Positions 62,891 through 64,000 of a stretch of DNA of 64,000 nt are shown here, one piece after another. Every line of letters starts with the position of its first letter. The first letter of the stretch is position 1. This DNA is from Nissabacter sp. SGAir0207 (GTDB taxonomy: Bacteria; Pseudomonadota; Gammaproteobacteria; Enterobacterales; Enterobacteriaceae). A program made the translations under genes and the position numbers. The notes beneath the pieces were generated by a model. The model saw nothing but the letters and a program-made list of their open reading frames with translations, had not been told where the DNA came from and did not search any database. The stretch lies in the NCBI RefSeq assembly GCF_005491205.1, contig NZ_CP028035.1:2790001-2854000 (forward strand). The letters are read 5' to 3'.

Positions 62891-64000
62891 TTAACGCTCC
62901 CAGTATGCCTCTTCCAGACTGTCTTCCCGCTCCGGCAGGCCGCGCGTCAGGCGGGGCGAGTGCTGGTTCAGCACCTGATAGCTGACGCGGTTGGCGTACT
63001 TGCACACCTGCGACAGCGACGAGTAGGTCAGGTAGGTGTGCCTGTGCTTGCTGGAGTTCGGCACGTTGGTGCGGTGGTAACCGTTGGCGGCGATGTCATG
63101 CAGGATCGCCGAGAGCGCGCCGTCGCCCGCGCCGTTGGTGTTCATGATCTTCTCCGGGCCGCCCATATAGGGGGCGATGTGGGAGTAGATGCGGAACGGG
63201 TTTTCGCAGTGCTCACGGCGCATCGCGCGGCTGAACTCATACAGGTTGAATTCGGCAATCGCGCCCGGCAGCAGCGGGCGGTTGCTCTGGCGGCGCGCGG
63301 ACTCCTCGGTGTAGCCCGCCATGTAGAGGCCATTCGGCCCGGCGGTGCAAAGCACCAGATCCACCCACTCCAGCGCCCGGTCGGAGGCCAGCAGCGGATC
63401 GCTCAGGCCGGTCAGCGCCTCGGCTTCCTCTTCGTTCATCGCCAGGATGGAGACGTGCTCACGCAGGAACTCACGCCACATCTCCGGGTTATCGGCGATC
63501 ACATACTTGGTGCCGAGGGTCAGCACCACCGGCACCTGATACTTCTTGGCGTAGGCGATGGCCTGCATGGTGGCCTCGGGCATCGGCTCGCCCGGCTTGC
63601 AGCGTACCAGATAGGCGGTCAGCACCAGCGCGGACGCGCCCGCGATCACCGCTTCCGGGATGCTCTCCGGGCGCAGCTGGTTCATCTGGCCGGGGCTGAT
63701 GGCAAAGGTGCGCTCGCCGTGCTCGCCAATCAGGGTGAAGCAGCGGCCAATCGCGCCATCCACGCCCTGCAAATAGTTGAGATCGGTACGGCTGGAGGTG
63801 TTGCAGAGGTAGCGATAGGCGTAGCCGCCAATCTGGACGTTGTTGCACATCACGCCGAGCAGCACCGAGCGATCGTCCGCCAGCACCGAGTAGTTGTGCA
63901 GGGTATTGCCGATGGTGCCACCGGCAAACTGGTGGGTAATCAGGTTGCCCGCCATCAGCTCCTGGTACATCGCATCCGCGACATCATCTTCGATGACCAG
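62891..64000 (-). CDS. gsk: Inosine-guanosine kinase (start outside window)
   Basis: 369 of the expected ~434 residues are visible. The frame is open to the window end (LVIEDDVADAMYQELMAGNL), so ATG 63970 is internal. This ribokinase/PfkB-family enzyme phosphorylates inosine and guanosine with ATP in purine salvage. FAGGTIGNTLHNYSVLADDR is the first PfkB block and NTNGAGDGALSAILHD holds the catalytic Asp and the GAGD anion hole. The C-terminus LTRGLPEREDSLEEAYWER matches E. coli Gsk. Convergent with ybaL, as in E. coli. Confidence 0.95.
   Translation of the reverse strand: MVIEDDVADAMYQELMAGNLITHQFAGGTIGNTLHNYSVLADDRSVLLGVMCNNVQIGGYAYRYLCNTSSRTDLNYLQGVDGAIGRCFTLIGEHGERTFAISPGQMNQLRPESIPEAVIAGASALVLTAYLVRCKPGEPMPEATMQAIAYAKKYQVPVVLTLGTKYVIADNPEMWREFLREHVSILAMNEEEAEALTGLSDPLLASDRALEWVDLVLCTAGPNGLYMAGYTEESARRQSNRPLLPGAIAEFNLYEFSRAMRREHCENPFRIYSHIAPYMGGPEKIMNTNGAGDGALSAILHDIAANGYHRTNVPNSSKHRHTYLTYSSLSQVCKYANRVSYQVLNQHSPRLTRGLPEREDSLEEAYWER

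Overview
The window is about 64 kb of chromosome from a gram-negative enterobacterium. The core gene order argU-folD-ybcJ-cysS-ppiB-lpxH-purE-purK, ybbP/ybbA/tesA/ybbO/cnoX/qmcA/ybbJ and cueR/copA-ybaP-ybaK-ushA-fsr-ybaL-gsk is the E. coli chromosomal order. Differences are a miaE gene beside purE, no fetAB between cnoX and qmcA, and three metal-binding domains in CopA. With the GC-rich core, these point to Enterobacterales outside Escherichia/Shigella (a Serratia-like or Erwinia-like lineage). Genus cannot be fixed from the sequence alone.

Layout. 1-14 kb: end of a LysR regulator; a CioAB-type cytochrome bd operon with a 50-residue third subunit and an FNR-type site upstream; an old-yellow-enzyme reductase; a sugar-acid operon rspA-rspB-MFS transporter on the minus strand; a secreted class A acid phosphatase coupled to a membrane-anchored propeller-like protein; and an SDR-MFS-GlxA-type regulator cluster. 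14-16 kb: an AT-rich, apparently acquired Ser/Thr protein kinase behind a heptanucleotide repeat, on the 3' side of tRNA-Arg(UCU). 16-29.8 kb: conserved housekeeping genes, with a PurR operator upstream of purEK.

29.8-53 kb: an AT-rich island inserted between ybbJ and cueR. It carries tssM, a membrane-anchored tssM partner gene, a complete vgrG and a long minus-strand array of peptidoglycan-attacking effectors with exported candidate immunity proteins. No sheath, baseplate, ClpV or Hcp genes are present, and the PAAR gene is frameshifted. The array holds three effectors that look intact: two with a shared M23-like N-terminal module and different GH19/lysozyme-like tips, and one LysM-NlpC/P60-type amidase. 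It also holds orphan toxin tips without the N-terminal module, a vgrG missing its first 299 codons, a third vgrG-end scar, and a tssM fragment fused to an effector 5' fragment. It reads as a recombination-driven store of type VI toxin/immunity cassettes, where old immunity genes are kept after their toxins were truncated.

53-64 kb: core genes return with cueR/copA (copper efflux), ybaP, the small RNA ChiX, ybaK, ushA, fsr, ybaL and the start-truncated gsk. copA carries a textbook -1 frameshift signal predicted to release a soluble protein made of its first two metal-binding domains.
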